DNA of 64,000 nucleotides, from the NCBI GenBank assembly GCA_022829145.1, contig CM040747.1, positions 38,022,052 through 38,086,051 of the forward strand, written 5' to 3'. Shown in pieces: positions 1-10,850 of the stretch. The notes beneath the pieces were generated by a model. That model had not been told where the DNA came from, did no database searches, and saw nothing but the letters and a program-made list of their open reading frames with translations. This DNA is from Albula goreensis (Eukaryota; Chordata; Actinopteri; Albuliformes; Albulidae). Made by a program: the position numbers and the translations under genes. Position 1 is the stretch's first letter, and every line of letters begins with the position of its first letter.

Positions 1-270
1 ACTGCTTTATAGTCAAAACATTTATCATAAAAATAGTTTTCATTAACTGGCACTTATTCATATGGGCAGTTTTGAATTTTTTCAATGTTTTTAACACTGC
101 CGCTTGAATTTCCCCTATTTGTCATTAATTGGCTTGGATATTCTGGCAATTGAATTCAATGTCAGTATATGAGTGTTATTTTTGGAGTTCAGTGAACCAA
201 TGGAGCTGTGTTTAAGTTGCAGCTACACTGTATCAGTATGCAGAGTGTGAGAGAGTTATAACTGAACTGC
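1..270 (-). repeat. 3' flank of light-chain V1 (duplicated unit)
   Basis: No gene. This is the stretch downstream of V1. It recurs with scattered differences downstream of V2 (about 3485-3780), V4 (about 6885-7185) and, inverted, V5 (about 44950-45190), which shows that V segment and flank were duplicated together. No J or C segment is visible in it. Confidence 0.75.
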
Positions 271-373
271 TGGAGCAGAACCCCTCAGTGTCCCGGGTCA
301 GTGCCTCCCCCCTCAGCACCTGCAGTAGGTCCCAGCTGCAGCAGTGCAGTCTCTGTGCAGTCTGACTGAGGGA

Positions 374-401
374 GGTTTTTGTATGGCTCTCTATCACTGT
401 G
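374..401 (-). other. 12-RSS of V1
   Basis: On the minus strand the V exon is followed by heptamer CACAGTG (395-401), a 12-bp spacer and nonamer ACAAAAACC (374-382). Both blocks are consensus. A 12-bp spacer after V is the kappa arrangement, so the partner J should carry a 23-bp spacer. Confidence 0.93.
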
Positions 402-928
402 TGAACACAACACTACTGCTAATCCAATGTTCACTCTGACAGTAGTAATCTCCTGCATCTTCAGCCTGGACTCCACTGATGGTCAGAGTGAAGTCAGTCC
501 CAGATCCACTGCCACTGAATCGATCAGGAATCCCTGAGTTGCGTGATGTTGCATAGTAGATCAGGAGTTTAGGAGCTTCTCCAGGTTTCTGCTGATACCA
601 GGCTAGGAGGTGATTACCATTATAGAAATTAGCTGCAGGGCTCGTTCTACAGCTCAGGATGACAGTGTCTCCTATGAGAGCAGATTTACCAGCAGGAGTC
701 TGAGTCACAGTCACCTGTCCTGTAGTCTCTGAAGAGAAGAAAAAGAAAACAACACACATGAGAAACAATACATGAAAAATATATATAAAAATACACATTT
801 CTGAATAAATATACCGCATATTCACACATGTATTTGATTGTTTTATAAATCTCACCCTGAATGCAGAAAGCAAGTACCCAGATGAAGATGGTGATAAAAG
901 TCATTGTTGCTGTGGGTTCTGTTGCCAT
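402..928 (-). CDS. Immunoglobulin light-chain V segment V1, apparently functional
   Basis: Germline V segment of a teleost kappa-like light chain, which after V-J joining encodes the variable domain of a surface or secreted antibody. It has two exons. The leader exon 856-928 starts at ATG 928 and encodes a hydrophobic signal peptide ([17 protein letters not shown]...). A 127-bp intron with GTGAG donor follows. The V exon 402-728 is 327 bp. The split codon is phase 1, as usual for Ig genes. The frame is open throughout and shows FR1 [18 protein letters not shown], first Cys in LSC, FR2 [19 protein letters not shown]3 [18 protein letters not shown] and second Cys in DYYC. A 12-RSS follows directly. 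It is close to V4, V5 and V6 and belongs to one V family with them. Intactness suggests function; expression is not shown. Confidence 0.93.
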
Positions 929-1024
929 GAAGGACAGCTCTCAGTCATCAAGTGTTAAACTCACAGGACTATAAACACTCCCAGAGCACTGAAGCATGTG
1001 CTGCCAATGCAAAGTGTCTTCTCT

Positions 1025-1032
1025 ATGCAAAT
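1025..1032 (-). promoter_or_regulatory. Ig octamer of V1 promoter
   Basis: ATTTGCAT on the minus strand, about 97 bp upstream of the V1 ATG, is the classic light-chain octamer bound by Oct factors. A TATA-like ATAAACA run lies between it and the ATG at about 970-976. The same promoter block is nearly identical in V2, V4, V5 and V6. Confidence 0.88.
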
Positions 1033-1129
1033 GGTCTTCCTGGGTACAGCAGGCACTTGTAGCCCAGCAGTGCTGTGGACTGGAGACTGTGGGCTGTGAC
1101 AGAGAGAGAGTTCAACAGCAGTACCAGGA

Positions 1130-1780
1130 CTGCAAGGAACAGATTTTTGGGATTTCACTGTCATGTCCAGGGTATATATTGCACATAAAAATGCACTTTA
1201 ACTTATGTAATTATTTTCTATGATCATTTGCATATGCCAATTCTGAATATTAATTAGTAAGACAGCAGAACAACATCCAATAGGGGATGTTTTAAGCTTA
1301 TGTGTCTCAATCTTTAGAATCTTCCTTTTCATACTTTCACTCTCTTTTTCTATCTTGACTTTTAGTCATGTTACCTTAAACCTTCTGGCTAACATCAGCT
1401 AGTTGCAGTTTGATATGTGATTAACTCTCCTCTTTGTGAGAAACACAGGTCACTGCACTCCACATGAAAACATTTAACCAGCAACATGTGAACTGTGATG
1501 AAGATGGACATACAGAACCCAGTGCTCACCAAAGATTATCAGAAGCACCTGGTTTTATTACTGACACAGTAGCTTTGAAAGGGATGGGAGCAGAGCAGCT
1601 CTGTGTCCTGAGTAAAAGGACTGGATCAGGGGAAAGTCTTGATGAGCTGAGTTAAGCTGCAGTGATATAAACCATTAGCAGTGAGTGAGAGGCACCATTA
1701 TCTGAGTGTGGAATAAGTGAAGAGTCTTAAGACATCTCATGGCAAAAATAAGTCCACACTCTGTTTAGGGCTGTAAGGCT
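1130..1780. other. No gene recognised
   Basis: Upstream of the V1 promoter the sequence leaves the block shared by the other V copies at about 1125. The remaining DNA up to the LINE fragment shows no exon, repeat array or RNA gene that I can support. Confidence 0.5.
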
Positions 1781-1799
1781 GTTTAATGATCATGCAGTA

Positions 1800-2990
1800 T
1801 GACTGCAGTGTAGCTGGGTTTATTCTGCTAGGGGTGTGCTCTGGGAGGTACAGGGCTGGAGCTCTGCAGGTGGATGGGTGCTGGGGGCCCTGGGGGCTGG
1901 GCAGTGCTGTGAGGCTGGTGTGGACTTTAAGGGGACGGTGACCCGTGGCACAGGGGGCTGCACCCTGACTCGGGCTGGATTAATGGTGTGGGGGGCTGAG
2001 TGGGTTACAGCCCAATGCTACGTCTTTTAGACTTTTGGCAAAGAGCTTCACACCCTCATGGTGTAAATGCTGCCCATCGTAGAGGTGCCATGGGCTGATG
2101 GTGGGGTGGTGAGCCAGGTGCAGCACGTCCTCTGGCCATCTCCACATTGATGTCTCTGATCACATGGGGGGAGACGTCGGTGCGGGGCAGCAGGGTGGAG
2201 ATGATCACCCGGCTATCAGGAGACTCCTGGGAGGCTCTCTCGGCTCCCCTCCTCTCTGCGCTGGCGGTGTTGTGGCGCAGGCGATGCAGGTCATTGGTCC
2301 CAGTGAGTGCTCCCAGTGTGTCCTGTTTGAGAAGCTCCAGGGCCCGTGCTGTGTTACTGCAGCACATAGCCTTTACTTTTTGGGCTGGGAATAGCTTTTT
2401 TCATTCAAAAACTTCCCATTGAGTCCATGAGAAGGACCTCTTCAGCTTCTGGTGGTGTTTGTTGTTTTCTGTTGGGGGTTGTAATGCAGAGAGGGGTGTG
2501 TGTTTGGGGAAGGGTGTGAGTCTGGGAGGGAGGGGTGTCGGCCTGTGTGCTGGGGGGCTGTTGGACTCTGTTGATTGCGTTGTGTCAGGAGGAGTGGTTG
2601 TGTCTCTCTGGGCCAGTAGTTTGGCAGGGGGCTGTGCACAGAGTGTAGTTTGTGTCATTGGAAGGTGTGTTGTTTTGAGGGGAATGGTTTGTGTGTCAGT
2701 GTGTGTGTTTCCAGTGGTACATGAAGTACATATGAGCTCCTGAAGCTGCTCTCATAGGTGCTGTATCTCCTTGATGAAAGATCTCTCCCTGTGTTGCATG
2801 TGCTCTTTTATAGCAGACAGCTGGGCTCTCAGGGCCTGGTTGTCCTGCCTCAGAGTGGCAGCCTCCTCTCTTAGCTCAGCGATAGCTCGGCTGTTCTCCC
2901 TGCTAACACTACCGCTTCTGTTCTACTGTTATACATGTGTTAAGGTGAAGGGCCAGATGAAAGGTATGATTCTTTAGTTCCATGGGTCCT
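1800..2990 (-). mobile_element. LINE ORF1 fragment a (coiled coil plus esterase-like domain)
   Basis: Minus-strand decayed ORF1 of a fish non-LTR retrotransposon of CR1/L2 type. Reading 5' to 3' on the minus strand there is a leucine/glutamate-rich coiled coil (about 2780-2900; ELREEAATLRQDNQALRAQL), a proline/threonine-rich linker (about 2460-2680), and an SGNH/GDSL-like esterase region (about 2050-2400) with the motif TGTNDLHRL and the downstream VIISTLLPRTDVSPHVI block. The domain order is the one known for fish ORF1 proteins of this lineage. Frames are interrupted, so it is not coding now. Copies of its 5' part recur at 5874-6385, 10290-10850 and, inverted, 45780-46115. Confidence 0.78.
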
Positions 2991-3179
2991 TATATTTAGA
3001 CCTTATTGGATTTCACATTTCATGTGCTACTTGTGCATATAACACGATGGGATCATCTTGCTCTCACATCCCAAAATATTTTTTTCATTAAGATAACACT
3101 ATTTTAGTGAAAACTAAAAATGAAAAATAAAATAAATAAAATAAAAAAACACCTTTTATTTTTTCCGTCAAATTCAGCC

Positions 3180-3780
3180 AATTTGCAACAGAGAGCTAAA
3201 ACAGGCATTGCTGCGACCACAAACATATGAAACAATATTAAATATCATTAAATGGTTTTAAATGTATCACACAGTACATGTTTCACACAGTATTCACATA
3301 GCGTGTCTCTGCAGCTTCGGGTCTCCTCTGACGTAATATACTTGAATCATGAGCAACAGATGGGCTCTGTCTCCCTCCTGTGGTCAGTGTATGTAATGGC
3401 AGCTTGTGTGAGGTGTGATGGGGAAGAGTACTTTGGATTGCCCTGCCTGGTGAACACTGCGACTATTCCCTGGGACATGTTATATACAACTGCTTTATAG
3501 TCAAAAGATTTATCATAAAAATATGTTTCATTCACTGGCAGTCATTCATCTGGGCAGTTAAGAATTTTTTAGAATGTTTTTAACACTGCCATTTGAACTT
3601 CCCACATCTGTCATTAAGTGGCTTGGATATTCTGGCAATTGAATTCAATGTCAACATATGTGTTATTTCTGGAGTTCAGTGAACTAATGGAGCTGTGTTT
3701 AAGTTGCAGCTACAACTGTTTCAGTACACAGAGTATGAGAGAGTTACCCACTGCAACTCATTGTGCTGGAGCAGAACCCC
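3180..3780 (-). repeat. V2 3' flank, duplicated unit
   Basis: No gene. A block at about 3300-3480 (around GCTCTGTCTCCCTCCTGTGG) and the following V 3' flank recur at 6700-6890, 11180-11280 and, inverted, 45210-45360. It separates the LINE fragment from the next V segment in each unit. Confidence 0.7.
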
Positions 3781-3869
3781 TCAGTGTCCCGGGTCAGTGC
3801 CTCCCCCCTCAGCACCTGCAGTAGGTCCCAGCTGCAGCAGTGCAGTCTCTGTGCAGCCTGACTGAGGGA

Positions 3870-3897
3870 GGTTTTTGTACAGCTCTCTATCACTGTG
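3870..3897 (-). other. 12-RSS of V2
   Basis: Heptamer CACAGTG at 3891-3897, 12-bp spacer, nonamer ACAAAAACC at 3870-3878, read on the minus strand. The signal is intact although the V exon is frameshifted. Confidence 0.9.
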
Positions 3898-4448
3898 TGA
3901 ACACATTACCACTGTGTGCACTCTGACAGTAGTAATCTCCTGCATCTTCAGCCTGGACTCCACTGATGGTCAGAGTGAAGTCGAGGCCATTTCCCTCCAC
4001 TGCCACTGAATCTAGAGGGCACTCCAGATACTCTCTCTGATGTGAGTTTGATCAGGAGTTTGGGAGCTTCTCCAGATTTCTGCTGGTACCAGTGGAGATA
4101 GTACTGAGCACCAGTATAATGGTAAACTGCAGTACTGGCCTTACAGTCAATAGAGACTGACTGACCCGTCTGGACTGACTGGGCTGGAGACTGAGTCAGA
4201 ACCACCTGCCCCCAAGACTCTGCAGAGAGAGAGATTTATTGTGTAAATAGCCTTACTAAACATAATGTACACTTACAGATTTGAATCTACATGTATTACT
4301 ATAAATTACAAAATTAATGTTTGACATTTTCTGTAGTTGGAGAATAATTTGAATTTGACAAAGTATTTCTCTCACCCTGAATGGAGAAAGCGAGTGCCCA
4401 GATGAAGATGGTGATAAAAGTCATTGTTGCTGTGGGTTCTGTTGCCAT
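3898..4448 (-). pseudogene. Light-chain V segment V2, frameshifted
   Basis: Second V segment, of a different subfamily from V1: FR1 reads [17 protein letters not shown], with Cys in SIDC, then [17 protein letters not shown]. The leader exon 4376-4448 (73 bp, ATG at 4448) and the V exon 3898-4219 have good splice sites and the octamer promoter is intact. In FR3 after RFSGSGG the frame is lost. Compared with the related V3, two bases are missing in the run before TGGCCTCGAC (about 3988-3998), so the conserved FR3 and second Cys are out of frame. It could still recombine by its RSS or act as a donor for gene conversion, which is inference only. Confidence 0.88.
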
Positions 4449-4544
4449 GAAGGACAGCTCTCAGTCATCAAGTGTTAAACTCACAGGACTATAAACACTC
4501 CCAGAGCACTGAAGCATGTGCTGCCAATGCAAAGTGTCTTCTCT

Positions 4545-4552
4545 ATGCAAAT
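4545..4552 (-). promoter_or_regulatory. Ig octamer of V2 promoter
   Basis: ATTTGCAT on the minus strand, 97 bp above the leader ATG, in the same promoter block as V1. It is intact although the V2 coding exon is broken. Confidence 0.85.
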
Positions 4553-5189
4553 GGTCTTCCTGGGTACAGCAGGCACTTGTAGCCCAGCAGTGCTGTGGAC
4601 TGGAGACTGTGGGCTGTGACAGAGAGAGAGTTCAACAGCAGCACCAGGACAGCAGCAGAGGTGTCAGTCACTCTGGTTTGACATAGAGTCACAGTTCACT
4701 TCACACATTAACATTTATAGAAATTACAATCATGACATTACAGGGTGGTTTAGAAGACCCTGCTGCTTAAAAGGGAGAGCACTATGACTGCATCTGCACT
4801 GGCTGTATAAGTGAGGTGCAGATTCACTTCTGAGCTCATTTTTAGGGCTCATTGTTGACTTTTCATAAGTATCCTGTTGTCTCCATGAATGAGATTTAAA
4901 CAATTTAATGTGTCAAGATGTGACATCACAGACTACCTAAGTGATCAGGGGATTATAGAGATTGCACATTAATTATTAAGTTATCATATTTAATTCAATT
5001 TTCTCATACACAGGGCAACTCTAGAAGGAGCTTTGTCACTTTTTCTCCACTGTACAGGCACTTTAGAGGACATTTTATCATATTTTCTCATTCATAGGGC
5101 AGCTCTATGGGGCACTTCATCATGTTTTCTCATTCATAGGGGCACCCAGGAGGGCACTTTTAAAACATGTTTTTAAGCAAAAGGGTACC

Positions 5190-5235
5190 GGGGGGGTGAT
5201 TACACAGTGTCTCCTGTGAGAGCAGATCTCCCAAA
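5190..5235 (-). pseudogene. Relic of a V-segment FR1
   Basis: On the minus strand about 30 bases match the FR1 of the V1/V5 family (encoding SALTGDTV) and then end. No leader, RSS or remaining V exon is attached. It sits just right of the V3 downstream flank and is probably what is left of another V copy. Confidence 0.5.
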
Positions 5236-5269
5236 ATGAAGAGAGAGCCTCCATCTCTGATCAGCACTA

Positions 5270-5560
5270 TGGGCATTTATGTAATTCCTCTGGACTGTCC
5301 TGCACAGGGGGTTCACTGCTACTCTTTCCACAGACATGTACAACTACAATACATTATAAATATTATTAATATGATACAAAATAGCATTCAACTGATTGAC
5401 CAAGCAACTTTGAATTGTATTCATTGTCATCTGAATTTGAAATAACTGTCATTCCCTCTCAAGGCTAGGATATCCTGACTAAAATTCAGTCTCAGTATAT
5501 TTGTGTTTTAGATGTATGAGAGTTTATTGAACCTCAGAAGCTCAGTGTGCTGGAGCAGAA
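5270..5560 (-). repeat. V3 3' flank, shared with V6
   Basis: No gene. The stretch downstream of V3 matches, inverted, the stretch downstream of V6 (about 47400-47650), and differs from the flank of V1, V2, V4 and V5. There are therefore two types of V unit in the locus. Confidence 0.65.
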
Positions 5561-5653
5561 CCCCTCAGTGTCCCGGGTCAGTGCCTCCCCCCTCAGCACC
5601 TGCAGTAGGTCCCAGCTGTAGCAGTGCAGTCTCTGTGCAGTCTGACTGAGGGA

Positions 5654-5681
5654 GGTTTTTGTACGGCTCTCTATCACTGTG
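5654..5681 (-). other. 12-RSS of V3
   Basis: Heptamer CACAGTG at 5675-5681, 12-bp spacer, nonamer ACAAAAACC at 5654-5662 on the minus strand. It is intact although the V exon it serves has lost its 5' half. Confidence 0.9.
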
Positions 5682-5872
5682 TGAACACCCAGCTACTGTG
5701 GTAACTCTGACAGTAGTAATCTCCTGCATCTTCAGCCTGGACTCCACTGATGGTCAGAATGAAGTCGAGGCCATTTCCTCTCCCACTGCCACTGAATCTA
5801 GAGGGCACTCCAGATACTCTCTCTGATGTGTATTTGATCAGGAGTTTGGGAGCTTCACCAAATTTCTGCTGG
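5682..5872 (-). pseudogene. Light-chain V segment V3, 5' half lost, fused to LINE ORF1
   Basis: Only the 3' half of a V2-type V exon remains: FR2 from [14 protein letters not shown]3 [13 protein letters not shown], the second Cys in DYYC, and the 12-RSS. At about 5872-5877 the V sequence stops and runs straight into a LINE ORF1 piece that corresponds to about position 2478 of fragment a. FR1, leader and promoter are missing. The simplest account is a deletion between neighbouring V and LINE copies of the tandem array, with GG/TTGTA shared at the join. Confidence 0.88.
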
Positions 5873-5873
5873 T

Positions 5874-6385
5874 TGTAGTGCAGAGAGGGGTGTGTGTTTG
5901 GGGAAGGGTGTGAGTCTGGGAGGGAGGGGGTGTCGGCCTGTGTGCTGGGGGGGCCGTTGGACTCTGTTGATTGCGTTGTGTCAGGAGGAGTGGTTGTGTC
6001 TCTCTCTGGGCCAGTAGTTTGGCAGGGGGCTGTGCACAGAGTGTAGTTTGTGTCATTGGAAGGTGTGTTGTTTTGAGGGGAATGGTTTGTGTGTCAGTGT
6101 GTGTGTTTCCAGTGGTACATGAAGTACATATGAGCTCCTGAAGCTGCTCTCATAGGTGCTGTATCTCCTTGATGAAAGATCTCTCCCTGTGTTGCATGTG
6201 CTCTTTTACAGCAGCCAGCTGGGCTCTCAGGGCCTGGTTGTCCTGCCTCAGAGTGGCAGCCTCCTCTCTTAGCTCAGCGATAGCTCGGCTGTTCTCCCTG
6301 CTAACATTACTGCTTCTGTTCTACTGTTATACATGTGTTAAGGTGAAGGGCCAGATGAAAGGTGTGATTCTTTAGTTCTATGGGT
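5874..6385 (-). mobile_element. LINE ORF1 fragment b
   Basis: Near-copy of the 5' part of fragment a: the coiled-coil segment at about 6180-6300 and the proline/threonine-rich linker at 5880-6060. The esterase part is absent because this copy begins at the junction with V3. It is a copy made by tandem duplication of the V unit rather than an independent insertion, since the flanking DNA is also shared. Confidence 0.72.
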
Positions 6386-6589
6386 CCTGATATTTGCACC
6401 ATATTGGGTTGCATATTTCATGTGCTACTTGTACATACAACACAATGAGATCATCTTGCTCTCACACCCCAAAATGTTTTTCTTCATTAAGATAACACCA
6501 TTTTCAGTGAATACAAAAAATGAAAAATAAAATAAAATAAATAACATAAAAAACACCTGTCAGTTTTTCCGTCAAATTCAGCCAATTTG

Positions 6590-7185
6590 CTACAGAGAGC
6601 TAAAGCAGGAATTACTGCTACCACAAACACATGGAACAATATTAAATATCAGTAAACGTTTTTACACGTATCATAGAGTGTCACTGTATATTTCATATTG
6701 TGTGTCTCTGCAGCTTCGGGTCTCCTGTGATATTATGTACGTGAATCGTGAGCAGCAGATGGGCTCTGTCTCCCTCCTGTGGTCATTGTATGTAATGGCA
6801 GCTTGTGTGAGGTGCGATGGGGGAGAGTACTTTGGACTGCCCTGCTTGGTGAACACTGCTACAATTATGAAGACATGTTACATACCACTGCTTCATAGTC
6901 AACAGATGTATCATAAAAATACTTTTCATTAACTGGCACTGAGTAATCTAGGCAGTTTTGAATTTTTAGAATGTTTTTCACACCGCCATTTGAATTTCCC
7001 CCAGCTGTCATAAAGTGGCTTGGATATTCTGGCAATTGAATTCAATGTCAATAAATGCATGTTATTTTTGGAGTTCAGTGAACCAATGGAACTGTGTTTA
7101 AGTTGTAGCCACACTGTATCAGTATGCAGAGTGTGAGAGAGTTATAACTGAACCACTGAAGCTCAGTGTGCTGGAGCAGAACCCC
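6590..7185 (-). repeat. V4 3' flank, duplicated unit
   Basis: No gene. Homologous to 3180-3780, in the same order: LINE piece, about 300 bp of A/T-rich spacer, the block with GCTCTGTCTCCCTCCTGTGG, then the V downstream flank. Confidence 0.7.
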
Positions 7186-7274
7186 TCAGTGTCCCGGGTC
7201 AGTGCCTCCCCCCTCAGCACCTGCAGTAGGTCCCAGCTGCAGCAGTGCAGTCTCTGTGCAGTCTGACTGAGGGA

Positions 7275-7302
7275 GGTTTTTGTACGGCTCTCTATCACTG
7301 TG
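7275..7302 (-). other. 12-RSS of V4
   Basis: Heptamer CACAGTG at 7296-7302, 12-bp spacer, nonamer ACAAAAACC at 7275-7283 on the minus strand. Confidence 0.93.
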
Positions 7303-7874
7303 TGAACACCAAGCTACTGCTGATCCAGTGTTCACTCTGACAGTAGTAATCTCCTGCATCTTCAGCCTGGACTCCACTGATGGTCAGAGTGAAGTCAGTC
7401 CCAGATCCACTGCCACTGAATCGATCAGGAATCCCTGAGTTATGTGATGTTGCATCATAGATCAGGAGTTTAGGAGCTTCTCCAGGTCTCTGCTGGTACC
7501 AGATCATATAGTGATTACCACTCCACACATGAACAGCAGGGCTGGTTCTACAGCTCAGGGTGACAGTGTCTCCTATTGGTGCAGATTTACCAGCAGGAGT
7601 CTGAGTCACAGTCACCTGTCCTGTGCATTCTGAAGGGGAGAATTAAAAAAATAAATACTTATGTTATCCATAGTCTCATTAGAATGTCACATTATTGCCC
7701 AGGCAGTTATTTAATATTTTTTAATACATTTACTTTTTATACTTACAGTCCATTAAAATTGAAGACAGCATAACAATTTGAATATGTTTTATGAATCTCA
7801 CCCTTAATGTAGAAAGCAAGTGCCCAGATGAAGATGGTGATAAAAGTCATTGTTGCTGTGGGTTCTGTTGCCAT
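7303..7874 (-). CDS. Immunoglobulin light-chain V segment V4, apparently functional
   Basis: Germline kappa-like V segment. Leader exon 7802-7874 (73 bp, ATG at 7874), 172-bp intron, V exon 7303-7629 (327 bp), same exon sizes and phase as V1. The frame is open: FR1 [20 protein letters not shown], first Cys in LSC, FR2 [19 protein letters not shown]3 [18 protein letters not shown], second Cys in DYYC, CDR3 start QSEHWISSS, then the RSS. The leader ends in FYIKG instead of the FCIQG of its relatives. It differs from V1 mostly in CDR1 and CDR2, as expected for V paralogues. Its octamer is intact. It is the V segment nearest the NLR block. Confidence 0.93.
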
Positions 7875-7970
7875 GAAGGACAGCTCTCAGTCATCAAGTG
7901 TTAAACTCACAGGACTATAAACACTCCCAGAGCACTGAAGCATGTGCTGCCAATGCAAAGTGTCTTCTCT

Positions 7971-7978
7971 ATGCAAAT
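7971..7978 (-). promoter_or_regulatory. Ig octamer of V4 promoter
   Basis: ATTTGCAT on the minus strand, 97 bp above the V4 ATG, in the shared V promoter block. Upstream of it, 8080-8480 matches the region upstream of V6 in inverted orientation (about 46110-46540). Confidence 0.87.
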
Positions 7979-8559
7979 GGTCTTCCTGGGTACAGCAGGC
8001 ACTTGTAGCCCAGCAGTGCTGTGGACTGGAGACTATGGGCTGTGACAGAGAGAGAGTTCAACAGCAGCACCAGGACAGCAGCAGAGGTGTCAGTCACTCT
8101 GGTTTGACATAGAGTCACAGTTCACTTCATACATTAACATTTACAGAAATTACAATCATGACATTGCAGGGTGGTTTAGAAGACCCTGCTGCTTAAAAGG
8201 GAGAGCACTATGACTGCATCTGCACTGGCTGTATAAGTGAGGTGCAGATTCACTTCTGAGCTCATTTTTGGGACTCATTGTTGACTTTTCATTAGAATCC
8301 TCTTAAGCATCTGTCTGTCTCCATGGATGAGATCCAACTTTTCAATCACTTTTCCTCTTTCAAGTTGCAGTTGTTCCTTGATGAAAATACACTGTCCTGA
8401 TTTTGGCACTGATCGTTTTGACACATAAAATCATTTTGTGTGCTTGTCATTTTAGTGATTAAAACATCTGCTATTCTGTCATCAGGTCGTTGACCTCTTT
8501 CAAAATCTGATTGATGTCACATGTGAGGATGGTGAGCGGTCAACAAGAGGACAACACAG

Positions 8560-10850
8560 AAAATTAGGGTGAACGGTGACAAATTTATTAAAGTGAGAAC
8601 TTAAAAAAAGTAAACAAACTGAAGTAATAATGAATAAACTGTGAATATTTACAAATAAACAACAGATGAGACAATCAGTCCCCAGTCTTTGGGCCTGATA
8701 TTGAAAAAAGAAAAAAAATCAAATACAAACAAAACTGATTTTGGGATATAATAGGGGCCCAGTGAGTAAGGTATTATATCTATAAGCAAAGCAGTGAGTG
8801 TAATACAGAATAAACTCAGTGCTGTATAACCTGAGGAGACACAATCCCCATGGCATATGGCAGCAGATGGGGGCGCTGTGGTTTAGTCCTGCTCTGTTAT
8901 TTAGGTAGGGCGTATTGATGAACATGTTAATAGAGTCAGTTAATTCATCTGAACTCATTGCATTGATGAAATCATCTGCACTGTTTTCAGCCCCTCTGTA
9001 TGATTTATGTAGGTTATACAGCTTACTGGGCTCTGTATGAGAGTCTCTGGTTTGTTCAGATCTTTCCAGAAACACACTGATTTTGTTACGGTCTGATAGG
9101 GGAGGTTGACACTGTCAGTGAATGCATTGATGGAGGAGGGGTCCATGTCAGATGCGGCATATTCCACAACACAAGCCCCGAGAACCGAGCAATATGTGAG
9201 CCGACCTAAAGAGTCCCCTCTGATCCTGCCATTAATGATATACGCGCTTAAGGCTTGACAGGGATGCACTAACTCCTTACCGTTCTTATTCACTGTGCTG
9301 TCGGGGTTCTTTCTTTTGCTGTTTGTTGGTTGGTACAGAGGGGCATTCCCAAACACATGGCTGTTTCCCTGTGGGTCAGTAAAATCAGGTTCTGTCCCAG
9401 TTCTTGCACTGAAGTCTCCATACAGCAGCACATTACTGTGGGCCTGGAAATGGCAGGTCTGTGTGTGCAGGGTATTAAAGATTCTTCATTACAATAAGGA
9501 GACTTGTGTGGGGCAGAGTAAACTGCACACAGGTATGCATCATTTTCCCAACTTGCAATGTTTATTTTATTTATTTTAAGCCGAATATGAGTTGATTCTT
9601 TTTTTCAGAACTCTGATGTGTTTGGTAAGTTCCGCTTTTTTACCAATACCCCCCCGAGTCTCTGCCATGCCGCACCTCCCTTCTTTTAATTGAGGGCACA
9701 ATTATTTCACCATCGCCTGGAGGACCAAGTTTCAACTAGGATTAAAGTATCAACATCTGAGACACATTTGAGGAATTCAGGGTCTGAATCAAAGGATCAC
9801 GGCATTTTTAAGTGAAACAAAAACACATATTTGAAATCAAACTTTTTCATGGTAGGAATTATTTCAATGTTAAGTTACACATATTTATTATTTTACAATG
9901 TATTGACCAGCATGTAATTGAGCAGCCTGACACACAGGACGGTGAGCAGGTGTTTGATCTCACCCAGCTCAGAAGCAGGGGCTGGTGGGGCAGGAGGTGA
10001 GGTACAGGGCTGGAGTGTAATTGGGTTTATTCTGCTGGGGGTGTGCTCTGGGAGGTACAGGGGTGCAGTGTAGCTGGGTTTATCTGATGGGGGTGTGCTC
10101 TGGGAGGTACAGGGCTGCAGTGTAGCTGGGTTTATTCTGCTGGGGGTGTGCTCTGGGAGGTACAGGGCTGGAGCTCTGCAGGTGGATGGGTGCTGGAGGG
10201 GCCCTGGGGGGCTGGGCAGTGCTGTGAGGCTGGTGGCTGGTGTGGACTTTAAGGACGGTGACCCGTGGCACAGGGGGACTTTCGTCAAAGAGCCATTACA
10301 AGGACCTCTTCAGCTTCTGGTGGTGTTTGTTGTTTTCTGTTGGGGGTTGTAATGCAGAGGGGGTGTGTGTTTGGGGAAGGGTGTGAGTCTGGGAGGGAGG
10401 GGGTCGGCCTGTGTGCTGGGGGGCTGTTGGACTCTGTTGATTGCGTTGTGTCAGGAGGAGTGGTTGTGTCTCTCTGGGCCAGTAGTTTGGCAGGGGGCTG
10501 TGCACAGAGTGTAGTTTGTGTCATTGGAAGGTGTGTTGTTTTGAGGGGAATGGTTTGTGTGTCAGTGTGTGTGTTTCCAGTGGTACATGAAGTACATATG
10601 AGCTCCTGAAGCTGCTCTCATAGGTGCTGTATCTCCTTGATGAAAGATCTCTCCCTGTGTTGCATGTGCTCTTTTACAGCAGCCAGCTGGGCTCTCAGGG
10701 ACTGGTTGTCCTGCCTCAGAGTGGCAGCCTCCTCTCTTAGGTCAGCGATAGCTCGGCTGTTCTCCCTGCTAACACTACTGCTTCTTTTCTACTGTTATAC
10801 ATGTGTTAAGGTGAAGGGCCAGATGAAAGGTGTGATTCTTTAGTCTATGG
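8560..10850 (-). mobile_element. LINE remnant c: ORF1 pieces and endonuclease domain
   Basis: Most complete copy of the CR1/L2-like LINE, minus strand. From the 5' end: coiled-coil ORF1 segment (about 10640-10790), proline/threonine linker (10300-10520), then directly a C-terminal ORF1 tail (9990-10280), the esterase part being deleted near 10295. Then comes an apurinic-type endonuclease (EEP) domain (about 8720-9790) with motifs VETW (about 9725), LLYGDFSARTGTEPDF (about 9420), NGRIRGDSLGRLTYCS and DMDPSSINAFT. The endonuclease is split over all three frames, with a clear frame change between 8990 and 9110, so it is dead. No reverse transcriptase is seen. Confidence 0.8.
10005..10195 (-). 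repeat. Short tandem repeat in LINE ORF1 tail
   Basis: Three to four direct repeats of roughly 50 bp carrying GGTGTGCTCTGGGAGGTACA, translating on the minus strand as repeated LYLPEHTPSRINP. Fragment a has one copy at about 1820-1850, so the repeat expanded inside this LINE copy. Confidence 0.7.

Noticed and set aside
285-476. Repeated 60-63-codon frames [15 protein letters not shown] at 285, 3781, 5565 and 7186
   Set aside because: Antisense or alternative frames over V exon ends, RSS and conserved V 3' flank; recurrence reflects V duplication, not a gene.
2771-2977. Recurrent plus-strand frame MMKDLSLCCMCSF at 2771, 6169, 10637 and minus at 45594
   Set aside because: Antisense of the LINE ORF1 coiled coil; the minus-strand reading gives the sensible protein.
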